Shown: positions 43,200 through 54,894, counted from the stretch's first letter. The stretch is DNA of 64,000 nt from Serratia quinivorans (GCA_900457075.1 UGYN01000002.1:5518001-5582000), one strand, 5' to 3'. The notes: generated by a model from the letters alone, not told the origin. Translations and numbers: made by a program.

Positions 43200-45587
43200 T
43201 CAATCCCTCAAGGATGCTTGGAATCGCTGTTTTAGAGCCTCTACACATTTTGCAACGGTAACGGCTATCTCCTCTTCTTCCAGTGTACGAGCGGTATCCT
43301 GCAATACCAGACTGATAGCCAGGCTCTTATAACCCTCTGCCACGCCCTTGCCACGGTACACATCAAACAAGTTTACGCCAACTACCTGATTTGCGCCAAC
43401 TTTCTTACACTCTGCCAAAATATCTTCTGCGGGGACGTTTTCAGCCACCACAACGGCGATATCACGGCGGTTTGCCGGGAAGCGAGAAATCTCCCGCGCC
43501 TGAGGTACGGCGCGGCTTGCGACCTTGTCCCACTCCAGTTCAAACACCACTGTGCGGCCGTTAAGATCCAGTTTACGTTCAAGTTCCGGATGAACCACAC
43601 CGATGAAACCTACACGTTCACCCTGGAAATAAATCGCTGCGCTCTGCCCTGGGTGCAGGGCCGGATTAGCCTCTGCCTTGAACTGAATTTCGGATAATTT
43701 ACCGGTCAGCTCCAGGACAGACTCCAGATCCCCTTTTAAATCATAGAAGTCGACTGGCTTACGCGCCAGATCCCAATGTTCTTCATGCGTATGGCCCGCA
43801 ATCACCCCTGCCAGCATGACGTCCTGACGGATACCCAGATTTGCCGCAGTATCAGGGACAAAGCGCAGGCCGCTTTCAAACAGGCGCAGACGCGTCTGCT
43901 GGCGATTCTGGTTATAAACCACCGCGGACAACAAGCCGGTCCACAGCGACAAACGCATGGCGGACATCTCTACCGAGATTGGGCTTGGCAGGATCAGCAC
44001 CTCTTCGCCCGGGTGCAGCAAGGCCTGTACTTTAGGATCAACGAAACTGTAGGTGATCGCTTCCTGGTAACCGTGATCGACCAGCATGGTCTTCACGCGC
44101 TTCAGGGTCAGATCTGCTTCGCGATGCTTGGTCATGATCAGGTCAGCGCGGACCGGCACGTCAGGAATGTTGTTGTAGCCGTAAACACGCGCCACTTCTT
44201 CCACCAGGTCTTCTTCGATTTCCATATCGAAACGCCAGCTCGGCGCAACCGCCAGCCAGTTATCGCCCTGCTCGGTCACCTGGCAACCCAGACGACGCAA
44301 AATGTCACTGACCTGCTCGCTTGGCACCACATGGCCAATCAGGCGATCGAGCTTTTCACGACGTAAGGTAATGGTAGCGCGCTTCGGCAATTCACTTTCG
44401 GTGGTCACATCGATAACCGGACCGGCCTGGCCGCCACAGATATCAATCAACAGGCGAGTCGCACGCTCCATCGCTTTGTACTGCAGCGCCGGATCAACAC
44501 CACGCTCGTAACGATGGGAAGCATCAGTGTGCAGACCCTGACGACGTGCGCGGCCGGTAATGGCCAGCGGGTTGAAGAACGCACATTCCAGCAGCACGTC
44601 CTGGGTGGATTCATTCACCCCTGAGTGCTCACCACCGAAGATGCCGCCCATCGCCAGGGCTTTCTGGTGATCGGCAATCACTAAGGTATCGGCATTCAGT
44701 TTGGCTTCGGTACCGTCCAGCAGCGTCAGAGGCTCCCCAACGTTGGCCATACGCACCACGATACCGCCTTCGATGCGGCTCAGGTCGAAGGCATGCATTG
44801 GCTGCCCCAGTTCCAAGAGTACGTAGTTGGTAACGTCCACCACCGCATCTATAGAACGAATGCCGCAGCGACGCAGCTTCTCACGCATCCACAACGGGCT
44901 GGCGGCCTTGACGTCGATGCCTTTCACTACGCGGCCAAGGTAACGCGGACACGCCTGTGGCGCATCTACGCGGATCGGCAGCGTATCGTTAATGGTGGCA
45001 GCAACCGGGCTCATGTCCGGTTCGGTCAGGGCAACCTGGTTCAGCACCCCAACGTCACGCGCCACGCCAATAATGCCCAGGCAATCGGCGCGGTTCGGCG
45101 TTACGCTGATTTCGATCGCGTTGTCATCCAGCTTCAGATATTCACGGATATCGGTGCCAATCGGTGCGTCTTCCGGCAACTCAATGATACCGTCGTGATC
45201 GTCAGTAATACCCAGCTCGGAGAACGAGCACAGCATCCCTTCCGAAGGCTCACCGCGCAGTTTGGCGGCTTTGATTTTGAAATCGCCCGGCAGCACCGCG
45301 CCCACGGTAGCAACGGCCACTTTCAGACCGGTACGGCAGTTTGGTGCACCACAGACGATATCCAGTAAGCGATCGCCGCCCACGTTGATCTTGGTCACGC
45401 GCAGTTTGTCGGCGTTCGGATGCTGACCGCACTCAACCACATGGCCCACGACGACGCCATTAAAGGCACCGGCTACCGGCTCCACGCCGTCCACTTCCAG
45501 GCCGGCCATGGTAATTTGATCGGATAATGCTTCGCTGCTGATGGCCGGGTTTACCCACTCGCGCAACCAGAGTTCACTGAATTTCAT
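43200..45587 (-). CDS. pheT: phenylalanyl-tRNA synthetase beta subunit
   Basis: PheT forms the (alpha-beta)2 synthetase with PheS and contains the editing and tRNA-recognition modules. The 795 residues match E. coli. An EMAP-like tRNA-binding domain occupies about 40-150, the B3/B4 editing domain about 210-390, B5 about 400-470, and the C-terminal anticodon-binding FDX-ACB domain about 700-795. It lies 14 bp after pheS. Confidence 0.97.
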   Translation of the reverse strand: MKFSELWLREWVNPAISSEALSDQITMAGLEVDGVEPVAGAFNGVVVGHVVECGQHPNADKLRVTKINVGGDRLLDIVCGAPNCRTGLKVAVATVGAVLPGDFKIKAAKLRGEPSEGMLCSFSELGITDDHDGIIELPEDAPIGTDIREYLKLDDNAIEISVTPNRADCLGIIGVARDVGVLNQVALTEPDMSPVAATINDTLPIRVDAPQACPRYLGRVVKGIDVKAASPLWMREKLRRCGIRSIDAVVDVTNYVLLELGQPMHAFDLSRIEGGIVVRMANVGEPLTLLDGTEAKLNADTLVIADHQKALAMGGIFGGEHSGVNESTQDVLLECAFFNPLAITGRARRQGLHTDASHRYERGVDPALQYKAMERATRLLIDICGGQAGPVIDVTTESELPKRATITLRREKLDRLIGHVVPSEQVSDILRRLGCQVTEQGDNWLAVAPSWRFDMEIEEDLVEEVARVYGYNNIPDVPVRADLIMTKHREADLTLKRVKTMLVDHGYQEAITYSFVDPKVQALLHPGEEVLILPSPISVEMSAMRLSLWTGLLSAVVYNQNRQQTRLRLFESGLRFVPDTAANLGIRQDVMLAGVIAGHTHEEHWDLARKPVDFYDLKGDLESVLELTGKLSEIQFKAEANPALHPGQSAAIYFQGERVGFIGVVHPELERKLDLNGRTVVFELEWDKVASRAVPQAREISRFPANRRDIAVVVAENVPAEDILAECKKVGANQVVGVNLFDVYRGKGVAEGYKSLAISLVLQDTARTLEEEEIAVTVAKCVEALKQRFQASLRD

Positions 45588-45601
45588 GTAATATTCCCGC
45601 C

Positions 45602-46615
<1,014 letters not shown>

Positions 46616-46710
46616 CTAAGTAATTGTTATCTATTATTCGAACACGCCTTTGGCTCAACTCCAAAGCATTTTAAGTTATAGCCCGGCAATGACTTGAGAT
46701 GGCCAAAAAC

Positions 46711-46776
46711 AAAAAAGCCTCCACAGGGGAGGCTTAGGCGCTACTTTTCGTTTCTTCTCTTACGCGCAAAGCCTCC
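46711..46776 (-). promoter_or_regulatory. pheST transcription attenuator
   Basis: The terminator stem AGCCTCC / GGAGGCT (46717-46735) is followed on the minus strand by T6. An upstream segment AGGAGGCTT (about 46768-46776) can pair instead with AAGCCTCC and act as antiterminator. Ribosome stalling on the phenylalanine codons of pheM would favour read-through. Confidence 0.85.
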
Positions 46777-46788
46777 TGAGATCAGGCG

Positions 46789-46827
46789 CTAAAGTAAAAA
46801 AAAGAAACGAAAAATAACAGAGTTCAT
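46789..46827 (-). CDS. pheM: pheST leader peptide
   Basis: The twelve-residue peptide is MNSVIFRFFFLL. It contains four phenylalanines and closely resembles E. coli PheM ([14 protein letters not shown]). It senses charged tRNA-Phe and sets attenuation of pheST. It is too short for normal gene finding. Confidence 0.88.
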   Translation of the reverse strand: MNSVIFRFFFLL

Positions 46828-46947
46828 GATTGCGTTACCTTGTCGATGATTGCCCACCAGCGATACGGCTGCGGTCAATAAAAGCCAGTATTTGTAGCTG
46901 AAAAACAAAGATTAAAGAGGGAGCAAGCCCCCTCTTTAATAACTGAC

Positions 46948-47322
<375 letters not shown>

Positions 47323-47347
47323 TTATTCTAGATTCAAAAAAAATGGC

Positions 47348-47545
47348 TTATGCGTACGGCAGGCACGCAACAACCAGGACCATATCGTTTTTAGACACCA
47401 TGCCTTTCGGACGCAGGTGACGTTTACGCTTGGTTGCTTTTTTGGTCAGAATATGACGCAGGTTAGCATGCTTACGCTTAAAACCACCGCTGCCGGTTTT
47501 TTTGAAGCGTTTGGCTGCACCACGTACAGTTTTAATCTTTGGCAT
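47348..47545 (-). CDS. rpmI: 50S ribosomal protein L35
   Basis: The start [18 protein letters not shown] gives the standard 65 residues. The frame extends five codons upstream without support. The protein is basic and ends VVACLPYA. It lies between infC and rplT in the conserved ribosomal operon. Confidence 0.98.
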   Translation of the reverse strand: MPKIKTVRGAAKRFKKTGSGGFKRKHANLRHILTKKATKRKRHLRPKGMVSKNDMVLVVACLPYA

Positions 47546-47643
47546 TTTAATTAAATCCACTTCGCATTGTTAAACAACGAATCAGTTAGGCGAATAAAAC
47601 CCACACAACGCAAGCGCTGCGTGAGTTTTATTACTTGGAGGCC

Positions 47644-48195
47644 TTACTGCCTCTTCTTCGGTGCGAGCACCATGATCATCTGACGGCCTTCGATCCTCGT
47701 AGGGAAGGATTCGACAATGGCCAAATCAGAATCTTCACACAGGTCTTTACGGACGCGGTTAAGCACTTCCATGCCGATCTGTTGGTGCGCCATCTCACGC
47801 CCACGGAAACGCAGGGTGATTTTGGCTTTATCGCCATCTTCAAGAAAGCGAATCAGGTTGCGTAGTTTTACCTGATAGTCGCCATCATCGGTACCAGGAC
47901 GGAATTTGATTTCCTTGACCTGAATAACTTTTTGCTTCTTCTTCTGTTCTTTTGTCGACTTGCTCTTCTCGTAGAGGAATTTGCCGTAATCCATGATTCG
48001 ACAAACTGGCGGTTCGGCATTTGGGCTGATTTCTACTAAATCAACGCCCGCTTCCTCAGCTTTTTCAAGAGCTTCATTCAGACTGACAATACCAATCTGC
48101 TCGCCATCGACGCCGGTTAGGCGAACTTCTTGCGCGCGAATTTCTCTGTTAATGCGATTAGGACGCGCCGGTTGAACTCGTTTTCCGCCTTTAAT
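47644..48195 (-). CDS. infC: translation initiation factor IF-3 (AUU start codon)
   Basis: IF-3 checks initiator tRNA and start-codon pairing on the 30S subunit. The true start is the rare ATT at 48195, giving (M)[20 protein letters not shown] and 183 residues (180 in E. coli). GGAGG lies eight bases upstream. An ATG frame covers only the last 116 residues, from [10 protein letters not shown], and would lose the N-terminal domain. The AUU start underlies IF-3 autoregulation in E. coli. It begins 3 bp after the thrS stop. Confidence 0.96.
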   Translation of the reverse strand: MKGGKRVQPARPNRINREIRAQEVRLTGVDGEQIGIVSLNEALEKAEEAGVDLVEISPNAEPPVCRIMDYGKFLYEKSKSTKEQKKKQKVIQVKEIKFRPGTDDGDYQVKLRNLIRFLEDGDKAKITLRFRGREMAHQQIGMEVLNRVRKDLCEDSDLAIVESFPTRIEGRQMIMVLAPKKRQ

Positions 48196-48198
48196 ACT

Positions 48199-50127
48199 TT
48201 ATTCCTCCAGTTGATGAAGACTACGGCTGCGAATCTCTTTTAGCAGCTTGTCTACGACTTCATTTACGTCCAGGCTTCCCAGGTCTTTGCCACGGCGGGT
48301 ACGAACGGCAACTTTGCCTGATTCGACCTCTTTATCACCGCACACCAACATGTAAGGAACCCGTCGTAAAGTATGTTCGCGAATTTTAAAGCCAATCTTC
48401 TCATTTCTCAAGTCCGCTTTAACGCGAATACCTGCGTCCTGCAATTTTTTGGTCAATTGCTGGACATAATCAGACTGGCTGTCGGTGATATTCATCACCA
48501 CCACCTGTACCGGAGCAATCCAGGTTGGGTAGAACCCTGCGTATTCTTCGGTAAGGATACCGATGAAACGCTCCATGGAGCCCAAAATAGCACGGTGAAT
48601 CATTACCGGGACCACGCGATCGTTGTTTTCGCCAACATACGATGCGCCTAAACGGCCCGGTAAGAAGAAATCGAGCTGCACGGTACCACATTGCCATGCA
48701 CGATCCAAACAATCATGCAGAGTAAATTCAATTTTTGGTCCGTAGAAGGCACCCTCACCCGGCTGATATTCAAACGGAATCCCGTTTTCAGTCAGCGCAG
48801 CGGCCAGATCCTCTTCCGCACGGGTCCACATATCGTCAGTACCAATGCGCTTCTCAGGACGGGTAGAAAGTTTTACCGCAATCTTGTCGAAGCCAAAGGT
48901 GCCGTACACATCATAGACCATTCTGATGCATTCGTTCACTTCGGCACGCACCTGCTCTTCAGTACAGAAGATATGGGCGTCATCCTGGGTGAAACCACGC
49001 ACGCGCATCAGGCCATGCAGAGAACCCGAAGGCTCGTTTCGATGGCAACTGCCGAATTCGCCCATACGCAGCGGCAAATCGCGGTAAGACTTCAGGCCCT
49101 GATTGAAGATCTGCACGTGACCCGGGCAGTTCATCGGCTTGATGCAATACTCGCGGTTTTCCGACGAGGTGGTGAACATGGCGTCTTTATAGTTTTCCCA
49201 GTGCCCGGTTTTTTCCCACAGCACACGGTCCATCATAAATGGCCCTTTCACTTCCTGATACTGGTATTCCTTGAGCTTCATGCGCACAAAGGCTTCCAGC
49301 TCGCGGAAAATAGTCCAGCCATCGTTGTGCCAGAACACCATGCCCGGCGCTTCTTCCTGCATATGGTACAGGTCGAGCTGCTTACCGATCTTGCGGTGGT
49401 CACGCTTGGCGGCTTCTTCCAGACGCTGCAGGTAGGCATTCAGCTGTTTCTTGTCTGCCCAGGCAGTACCGTAGATGCGTTGCAGCATTTTATTTTTGCT
49501 GTCGCCACGCCAGTACGCGCCCGAAGTTTTCTGCAGTTTGAAATGATGGCAGAAACGCATGTTCGGCACGTGCGGCCCACGGCACATGTCGACATATTCT
49601 TCATGGTGATACAGGCCAGGACGGTCGTCATGGCTGATGTTCTCATCCAGAATTGCCACTTTGTAGTCTTCACCACGCGCAGCAAAGGTATCGCGAGCTT
49701 CTTGCCAGCTAACCTTTTTCTTGATGACGTCATAATCTTTGTCGGCCAACTCATGCATCCGCTTTTCCAGCAGATCCAGGTCTTCCTGTGTCAGGGTACG
49801 GTCAATATCAACGTCATAATAGAAACCATTGTCGATCACTGGACCGATCGCCATTTTGGTGTCTGGCCACAGTTGTTTGATCGCATGACCCAACAGGTGC
49901 GCACAGGAGTGGCGCATGATTTCCAGGCCTTCGGCGTCCTTGATGGTGATGATCGCCAGTTGCGCGTCTGATTCGATCAGATCGCCGGCATCAACCAGTT
50001 CACCGTTTACACGGCCGGCAATACAGGCTTTCGCCAGGCCAGGGCCGATATCGCGGGCAACATCCAAAGGGGAAACAGGGTGATCGAAATGACGCTGACT
50101 TCCGTCAGGAAGAGTAATAACAGGCAT
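48199..50127 (-). CDS. thrS: threonyl-tRNA synthetase
   Basis: ThrS is a class-II synthetase that also represses its own mRNA in E. coli. The start [19 protein letters not shown] gives 642 residues, as in E. coli; the 11 further codons upstream are unsupported. The domains are TGS (1-62), the HxxxH editing domain ([10 protein letters not shown]), the catalytic core ([28 protein letters not shown]) and the anticodon-binding domain (from about 535). Confidence 0.97.
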   Translation of the reverse strand: MPVITLPDGSQRHFDHPVSPLDVARDIGPGLAKACIAGRVNGELVDAGDLIESDAQLAIITIKDAEGLEIMRHSCAHLLGHAIKQLWPDTKMAIGPVIDNGFYYDVDIDRTLTQEDLDLLEKRMHELADKDYDVIKKKVSWQEARDTFAARGEDYKVAILDENISHDDRPGLYHHEEYVDMCRGPHVPNMRFCHHFKLQKTSGAYWRGDSKNKMLQRIYGTAWADKKQLNAYLQRLEEAAKRDHRKIGKQLDLYHMQEEAPGMVFWHNDGWTIFRELEAFVRMKLKEYQYQEVKGPFMMDRVLWEKTGHWENYKDAMFTTSSENREYCIKPMNCPGHVQIFNQGLKSYRDLPLRMGEFGSCHRNEPSGSLHGLMRVRGFTQDDAHIFCTEEQVRAEVNECIRMVYDVYGTFGFDKIAVKLSTRPEKRIGTDDMWTRAEEDLAAALTENGIPFEYQPGEGAFYGPKIEFTLHDCLDRAWQCGTVQLDFFLPGRLGASYVGENNDRVVPVMIHRAILGSMERFIGILTEEYAGFYPTWIAPVQVVVMNITDSQSDYVQQLTKKLQDAGIRVKADLRNEKIGFKIREHTLRRVPYMLVCGDKEVESGKVAVRTRRGKDLGSLDVNEVVDKLLKEIRSRSLHQLEE

Positions 50128-50181
50128 TAATAATTCCTTATCTACAGTGGTGACCCACACGACAGATCACATGAAGAAATA

Positions 50182-50198
50182 CAATAACGTTTAACTAC
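50182..50198 (+). repeat. left copy of a 17-bp direct repeat (possible att-like site)
   Basis: CAATAACGTTTAACTAC differs at one base from CAATACCGTTTAACTAC at 53868-53884. The pair flanks the phage-like patch between thrS and the integrase fragment. Confidence 0.5.
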
Positions 50199-50237
50199 AT
50201 GAAGTTATCGACGCTATCCAGCTTTACCCTGCCAGAT

Positions 50238-50255
50238 ATGTACACTCATATGTAC
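50238..50255. promoter_or_regulatory. TGTACA inverted repeat upstream of thrS
   Basis: TGTACACTCATATGTACA has two TGTACA palindromes six bases apart. It looks like an operator, but no regulator can be assigned. It lies 110 bp before the thrS start and near the edge of the acquired DNA. Confidence 0.3.
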
Positions 50256-50434
50256 ACAATTTAAAATGTACTATGTTGTTACGCCATAACGGAAAAGAGA
50301 GTGTACCACTTTGATCAGGCGAAGTTCTAGACGCCAGATCAGCAAGCCTCATCCAAGACCAAACCCCGGAGTGGCTCAATGGCAGCATCCAAACCTCAAA
50401 GTTGAATAGCCAGGGTCCATCCCGGCACATTGGC

Positions 50435-52423
50435 TTAACGATTACGCTTAAAGTTAAAGTGCAGCCACATATCGGACAAATACCCCGCAAGGAAAGGAAC
50501 ATCGCTCGCCGGTATAGGTCCGCCCTGGGTGTTTTCAAGGAAGCAGCAGAATCGCCCCGGATAGCCAGGCTGCGGCCCCCACTCAGAACTGAACACGTTA
50601 TCCATGATTGCCTTTGCGGCCCCCACGGTGGAAATTCTGTCCGCGCACAACAGGATATAAACCGCATTCAACCAATGCGTTGTTTTCCCGCGACGCGACT
50701 CTGAGTTATTCATATCAATGTCACGAAGTGCCCCATGCCCTGCTGTAGCGATTAACGAGTATGTGTAGCTGCTCATATTCGTGAGTGGCGCTCTCCCAAT
50801 GAGGGCGCATGAGGACAGATAGAAATAGCTTGTCCAGTGCGTGTAGCTCATCCACAGGTCATGCGTTGGTCGGTTGTCGTAGCCGTCACCCAGGATGTTC
50901 TCAATAAACACATAATTCGTGTTGATGATATTTTCCATCGAGTTAAACAACGCCAGATAGCGACCATCGGTATCCACCCCCGCATAGATTGCCAGCGCAA
51001 GAAACCGCATCCCAATGGTTCCTGCGTTCGATGGAGGGATAATGCCGGTCATACTGCCATCCAGTGGGCACAGCTTGACGGTTTGGGCATTAGCTGCAGT
51101 GATTAAGGCATTACCCATTGAGCTGAGTTGCGCCTTCAGCGCAGCCATAATGGCCGTATTGCCTTCACGCTCCGCCTGTCGATAAATCCACTCCATAGCA
51201 ATGATTGTATCTGACGCAGCAAACTGTAATAGCATGCGGCCAGCCAGGTATCGGGCCCCCATATCTGGGTTAATCCACGATATGCCGTAGGACGTGTATT
51301 GCCGATATTTGAAATCCCCGAATATGTCGTTTAGCGTGCGCATTCCATAGCGGATGTAGTTATAGATATGCGTCGCATACGACGTCCACGGCCTGCGATT
51401 ATCAGGTACCCCAGTAGAGCCACCAATCCCCGCCGCCGCAGGCGTATCAAGAAATTCGAGGATCGCCTCCGATATTTCCCCCGCAGTTTCAAGAACAGAC
51501 TTCCGTGCCTGGCTGGGCCACATCCCGGCATTGAGATACCCTACCGGCCGGTTATGGTTGCGCGTAGCTATCGCTGTTGGATCTGTCAGTGTTTCATTCA
51601 AATCAACCCAGCTTTCCATTGACCACGCCCAATCCTTTTCCACTGGCCAGTTAAGGAAGGAGTAGTTTGTCGCCGACGTGTATCGCCATCCGAAAGTAAA
51701 ATCGCCTGCAGTGGCGCTGTTTAGCGTCATTACATCAAAATAGGTTCTATCAGGCCCCCAGTTCGTACCGTCGCGGTGAACGTCATGGGTGGTGTGGATC
51801 ATCCCTATGGAGTAACGCCCAAGTGCGCCGTTATACACCATGGTCTTTCTCTTGTAGTCCGACGTGTAACCTGATGCCAGCCGCGGATTATAAGAAGAAT
51901 GAACACCAAAGAGGATACCTACGGGGATCTGTTTTACAGCCACAAATTTACTGTAAACCCGCACGCGCCCTGATTTGAAGATGCGATATACCGTTGTCAC
52001 TTTGAGCGAGTTTTCTGCCAGGCTCCCAAGCGCAGGGTTATAACAAACAACCTCTACCTCAGTGAATACAGGGCCAGAGTTTACCACCCGGATTGACACG
52101 CCAAGCCGGTATTGAGTCGTAGTAACCACGCCATCAACGAGAACAGCAAAGTGTGTTGTGTGGCGGACAGCCAAATCATTTCCGTTTTTAATCACCCGAC
52201 TCAATGTGTAACTGTTAGCATTGGAGAAAATATACTTAACATTATTCACATCCAGCGAAACAGACTTACTGTCATACCATTTGAGTTGCGGGTAATCTGA
52301 TGTAATACGGGGCCTAGGGAAGCTTCTTGATTGCAGGTCTAAATACTTCATCTCCCCGCTTGCCAATGAGCCTTCAAATAGAACAGAACCAGAGGCTAAC
52401 GAACCATCCGCATGATAGGCCAT
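50435..52423 (-). CDS. phage-tail/tail-spike-like protein (unassigned)
   Basis: The 662-residue protein has no signal peptide or membrane segment. The first 300 residues look beta-rich and the C-terminal part looks like an alpha-helical toroid, with many Trp and Tyr as in carbohydrate-active proteins. The family is not one I can name; a prophage tail-spike or polysaccharide-degrading role is inferred from composition and from the acyltransferase and integrase fragment beside it. The frame is open about 35 codons upstream of the first Met, reading FAGEDHINLRKQLNMAYHAD. The natural start may therefore be 52587 through a one-base error near 52464, giving about 717 residues. Confidence 0.7.
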   Translation of the reverse strand: MAYHADGSLASGSVLFEGSLASGEMKYLDLQSRSFPRPRITSDYPQLKWYDSKSVSLDVNNVKYIFSNANSYTLSRVIKNGNDLAVRHTTHFAVLVDGVVTTTQYRLGVSIRVVNSGPVFTEVEVVCYNPALGSLAENSLKVTTVYRIFKSGRVRVYSKFVAVKQIPVGILFGVHSSYNPRLASGYTSDYKRKTMVYNGALGRYSIGMIHTTHDVHRDGTNWGPDRTYFDVMTLNSATAGDFTFGWRYTSATNYSFLNWPVEKDWAWSMESWVDLNETLTDPTAIATRNHNRPVGYLNAGMWPSQARKSVLETAGEISEAILEFLDTPAAAGIGGSTGVPDNRRPWTSYATHIYNYIRYGMRTLNDIFGDFKYRQYTSYGISWINPDMGARYLAGRMLLQFAASDTIIAMEWIYRQAEREGNTAIMAALKAQLSSMGNALITAANAQTVKLCPLDGSMTGIIPPSNAGTIGMRFLALAIYAGVDTDGRYLALFNSMENIINTNYVFIENILGDGYDNRPTHDLWMSYTHWTSYFYLSSCALIGRAPLTNMSSYTYSLIATAGHGALRDIDMNNSESRRGKTTHWLNAVYILLCADRISTVGAAKAIMDNVFSSEWGPQPGYPGRFCCFLENTQGGPIPASDVPFLAGYLSDMWLHFNFKRNR

Positions 52424-52425
52424 GT

Positions 52426-52587
52426 TTAATTGCTTGCGCAGGTTAATATGGTCTTCTCCAGCGAACTGACACGGATATCCGCCGATAGGCTGCTCTTTGC
52501 TTCGTCTATTGCTTGTTGCGTACTACGTGGGCTCAGCACAACGTCGGTGCCGACGATGCCATCAACTGGCAATCCTTCAGATGACAT
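52426..52587 (-). CDS. 53-aa frame, probably the N-terminus of the tail-like protein
   Basis: It starts MSSEGLPVDGIVGTDVVLSP with GGAGA before the ATG, and ends two bases before the ATG of the next frame. It may be a separate small gene. More likely it is the true N-terminus: one extra T at the AA pair 52464-52465 (plus strand) would join DIRVS to FAGEDHINLRKQLN. Confidence 0.5.
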   Translation of the reverse strand: MSSEGLPVDGIVGTDVVLSPRSTQQAIDEAKSSLSADIRVSSLEKTILTCASN

Positions 52588-52693
52588 AGATATTTCTCCG
52601 GGTGTTGTGGAGTTTGTTATTGACGGTTAATCGTGTTATTGCGAAAATAATCCGGATTACCTTAATAATTAAAAAAATTACTGGAATAAATAG

Positions 52694-53824
52694 ATGGAAT
52701 TTACAAGCCTAACCACAGCAATTACCATTAGCATTTTGCTCGCAGCTATTTTGACATCGGCGGCTTTGTCTGAGACAAAGTTAATACCAACAATTAACTA
52801 TCCAATTGGCGAGTACAAATCCATTAGTGGAATACGTGGGCTAGCTGCTTTGTTTGTTTATGTGAATCATGCCCCTGTAATGTTAGTTAATATGGGAATC
52901 AAGGCTGATAATGTATCCCAATGGGGATGGATTTATGCAAATCTTGGTTCTTTCGGCGTACAAATATTTTTTTGCATTACTGGTTTTTTGTTTTTCGATA
53001 GAATAATAAAGGTTGATGGTAAGTTGGATTGGAATAAATTTTTCCAATCTAGAGTTAAGCGGATAGCCCCTCTATTTTACTTCTCATCATTACTATGTGT
53101 CTTGATCTCTATATTTTATAGTTTCACCATAACATTTAGCAAATCTGATTTACTTACACTTGCCGGATTGGCAACTTTTAGTTTTATAGATAGTTCCATG
53201 ACCATAGGAGGCATGAAGCTTTACCCTTTAAACTCTGTGATCTGGACTTTGGTCCATGAGTGGCGTTTCTATATGGCATTACCTTTAATTTGCTTTGCGT
53301 TTTGCAACGCAAAAATTGGTAAGTTTGCATTCATTGCTGCATGCATAATTGCTGTCATAGACTTTAAAAACTCTGTGGTTGTCTGCTGGCCGTACTTTCT
53401 AACTGGAATATTAGTTGCTTATATAGCAAACTTAAAACCAAAAATTAACAAGCCTATTAATGCAGTTGTTTTACTATTGGCAGCAGCTTTGTTTATAGTT
53501 ACAGCTGGTGTAAAAATTGAAAATGGCTATAACTGGCAACGATTTGCCATGTCATCTATATTTTTCTTATGCATTGTCATTGGTGACCCTAAAATATTAC
53601 ATTCTAAATCGTTGCGATATCTAGGAGAAATAAGTTACAGCATTTATCTTATGCACCTCCCGATTCTTTTTTTGTCTATCTGGGTGTTATCAAAAGTTAT
53701 TGATATAGCTGAAATAACTCAATATGAATACTGGCTATTTATTACAATGATTGTACCTGTAATTGTAATGCTAAGCAGCTTCAGTTTTAAATACATTGAA
53801 TTAAAATTCATGGGAAAAAAGTAA
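52694..53824 (+). CDS. acyltransferase 3 family membrane protein (O-antigen acetylase type)
   Basis: The 376-residue integral membrane protein has about ten helices and the OafA/YrhL-type motifs: GIRGLAALFVYVNHA with the conserved histidine, GVQIFFCITGFLFF, WTLVHEWRFYMALP and LRYLGEISYSIYLMHLP. Such enzymes transfer acetyl groups to O-antigen or other surface glycans. The gene is conspicuously AT-rich compared with its neighbours, which indicates recent transfer. It diverges from the tail-like gene. Confidence 0.9.
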   Translation: MEFTSLTTAITISILLAAILTSAALSETKLIPTINYPIGEYKSISGIRGLAALFVYVNHAPVMLVNMGIKADNVSQWGWIYANLGSFGVQIFFCITGFLFFDRIIKVDGKLDWNKFFQSRVKRIAPLFYFSSLLCVLISIFYSFTITFSKSDLLTLAGLATFSFIDSSMTIGGMKLYPLNSVIWTLVHEWRFYMALPLICFAFCNAKIGKFAFIAACIIAVIDFKNSVVVCWPYFLTGILVAYIANLKPKINKPINAVVLLLAAALFIVTAGVKIENGYNWQRFAMSSIFFLCIVIGDPKILHSKSLRYLGEISYSIYLMHLPILFLSIWVLSKVIDIAEITQYEYWLFITMIVPVIVMLSSFSFKYIELKFMGKK

Positions 53825-53832
53825 TCTTGCGA

Positions 53833-53853
53833 TAGCGCCGTTTTATCGGCGCT
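53833..53853 (+). terminator. hairpin after the acyltransferase gene
   Basis: AGCGCC pairs with GGCGCT around GTTTTATC, 9 bp past the stop. The following T-run is short. Confidence 0.5.
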
Positions 53854-54253
53854 TTAACACTAATAACCAATACCGTTTAACTACCCCAACAGGCTTACTA
53901 ACATCACTTACTCGCAGTGCGGAGATCGGGTTTACGTGTATCTTCTCTGTGCGAAGACAATACGAAAAAACCTGCTTTAGCTTGGATAGCATGATCCCCG
54001 AAAACGTCTCAGCGCCGCCAGTTCTCATCCTTTTAAAAACTGGCTGCCAATGAGATATCTGCATTTCATCAACGATCATATCGCCCACGTATGGGGTTAT
54101 ATGACGCTCAAATGCTCGTTCCCAATACTGTAGTTTTACAAGACGCTGCGCCTGCGCACTGGCTGTCCAATGTGATAGACAGTCTTTTACTATCACTAAA
54201 ATTGTTCCGGATAAATAAACTGCAATCCAGATCCAATCAGCGAATTGCCACAT
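53843..54253 (-). pseudogene. tyrosine integrase fragment (core-binding domain only)
   Basis: The middle of this frame matches the SAM-like core-binding domain of P4-type phage integrases: QYWERAFERHITPYVGDM, FKRMRTGGAETF, LKQVFSYCLRTEKIHVNPIS. The N-terminal DUF4102 domain and the whole catalytic domain with its R-H-R-Y residues are missing. The recognisable homology stops near 53885, at the right copy of the direct repeat. The first 40 residues are probably not integrase. Confidence 0.8.
53868..53884 (+). repeat. right copy of the 17-bp direct repeat
   Basis: CAATACCGTTTAACTAC matches the copy at 50182-50198 in 16 of 17 bases. It lies exactly where the integrase homology breaks off. Confidence 0.5.
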
Positions 54254-54863
54254 TGCGCGACGATAAATAGCCTTTCAGGTAACTCAGGGTGGCAATCAGG
54301 CACAGGGAATACCCCAGGACTTCACAGCCCTCTTCTACCATATTCTTCACCACCCGGTTGTAACCATCGAGCATCAATGTCTGCCACAGTAAACTTATGC
54401 CGAACAGCCGTGAAAACACCAAGATACACAGCAGGCCGGCACACATCATGCCGTAGCTCGGGTGCGTCACAAAATGCGCCAGCCCCTGCAATGTGGCCGC
54501 GATATGACGTGATGCATACCCCAAACAAATCAGTGCAACCGCCACAGCAAACCAGATCCAGGAGCCATGCCAAAGCATATCAAAGGCAAAATCCATCTCT
54601 CGAATCAGCATGCACAGAAAGAACCCCCCGATCAACATCCATGCTGGCCGATAAACAGCATCCCTGTATGCCACAATGAAAAAACAGGATGCTATGGTGG
54701 CAAGAATCAACTCCTGAGCTATTTCAGTTAACGAGGTTTCATAAACAAAATTATGCAACCAATGCACGTCGATAAAAATCAGGCCCACCAAGCCAGCCAG
54801 TAGCAGGCTGCAAAGCAGAAAGTGGCTTGCTTTTCCCAGTAAAATTTGCAGATTATGTTTCAT
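54237..54863 (-). CDS. inner-membrane protein of unknown function
   Basis: I do not recognise this protein. It has 208 residues from MKHNLQILLGKASH (GAGAG five bases upstream; a GTG two codons earlier is possible). There are five predicted transmembrane helices and little soluble sequence. It is divergent from the gene at 54895. The 3' end overlaps the integrase fragment by 17 bases. Confidence 0.7.
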   Translation of the reverse strand: MKHNLQILLGKASHFLLCSLLLAGLVGLIFIDVHWLHNFVYETSLTEIAQELILATIASCFFIVAYRDAVYRPAWMLIGGFFLCMLIREMDFAFDMLWHGSWIWFAVAVALICLGYASRHIAATLQGLAHFVTHPSYGMMCAGLLCILVFSRLFGISLLWQTLMLDGYNRVVKNMVEEGCEVLGYSLCLIATLSYLKGYLSSRNVAIR

Positions 54864-54894
54864 AGTCACTCTCGTTATTATTTAAAGCGCGCCT

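Noticed and set aside
50365..50434. tRNA-like GGAGTGGCTCAATGGC segment near the patch edge
   Set aside because: No cloverleaf or CCA-adjacent acceptor stem can be drawn; the resemblance is limited to a D-arm-like stretch.
52430..52630. 66-codon plus-strand frame
   Set aside because: It is the complement of the 53-aa frame and of the N-terminal part of the tail-like gene.
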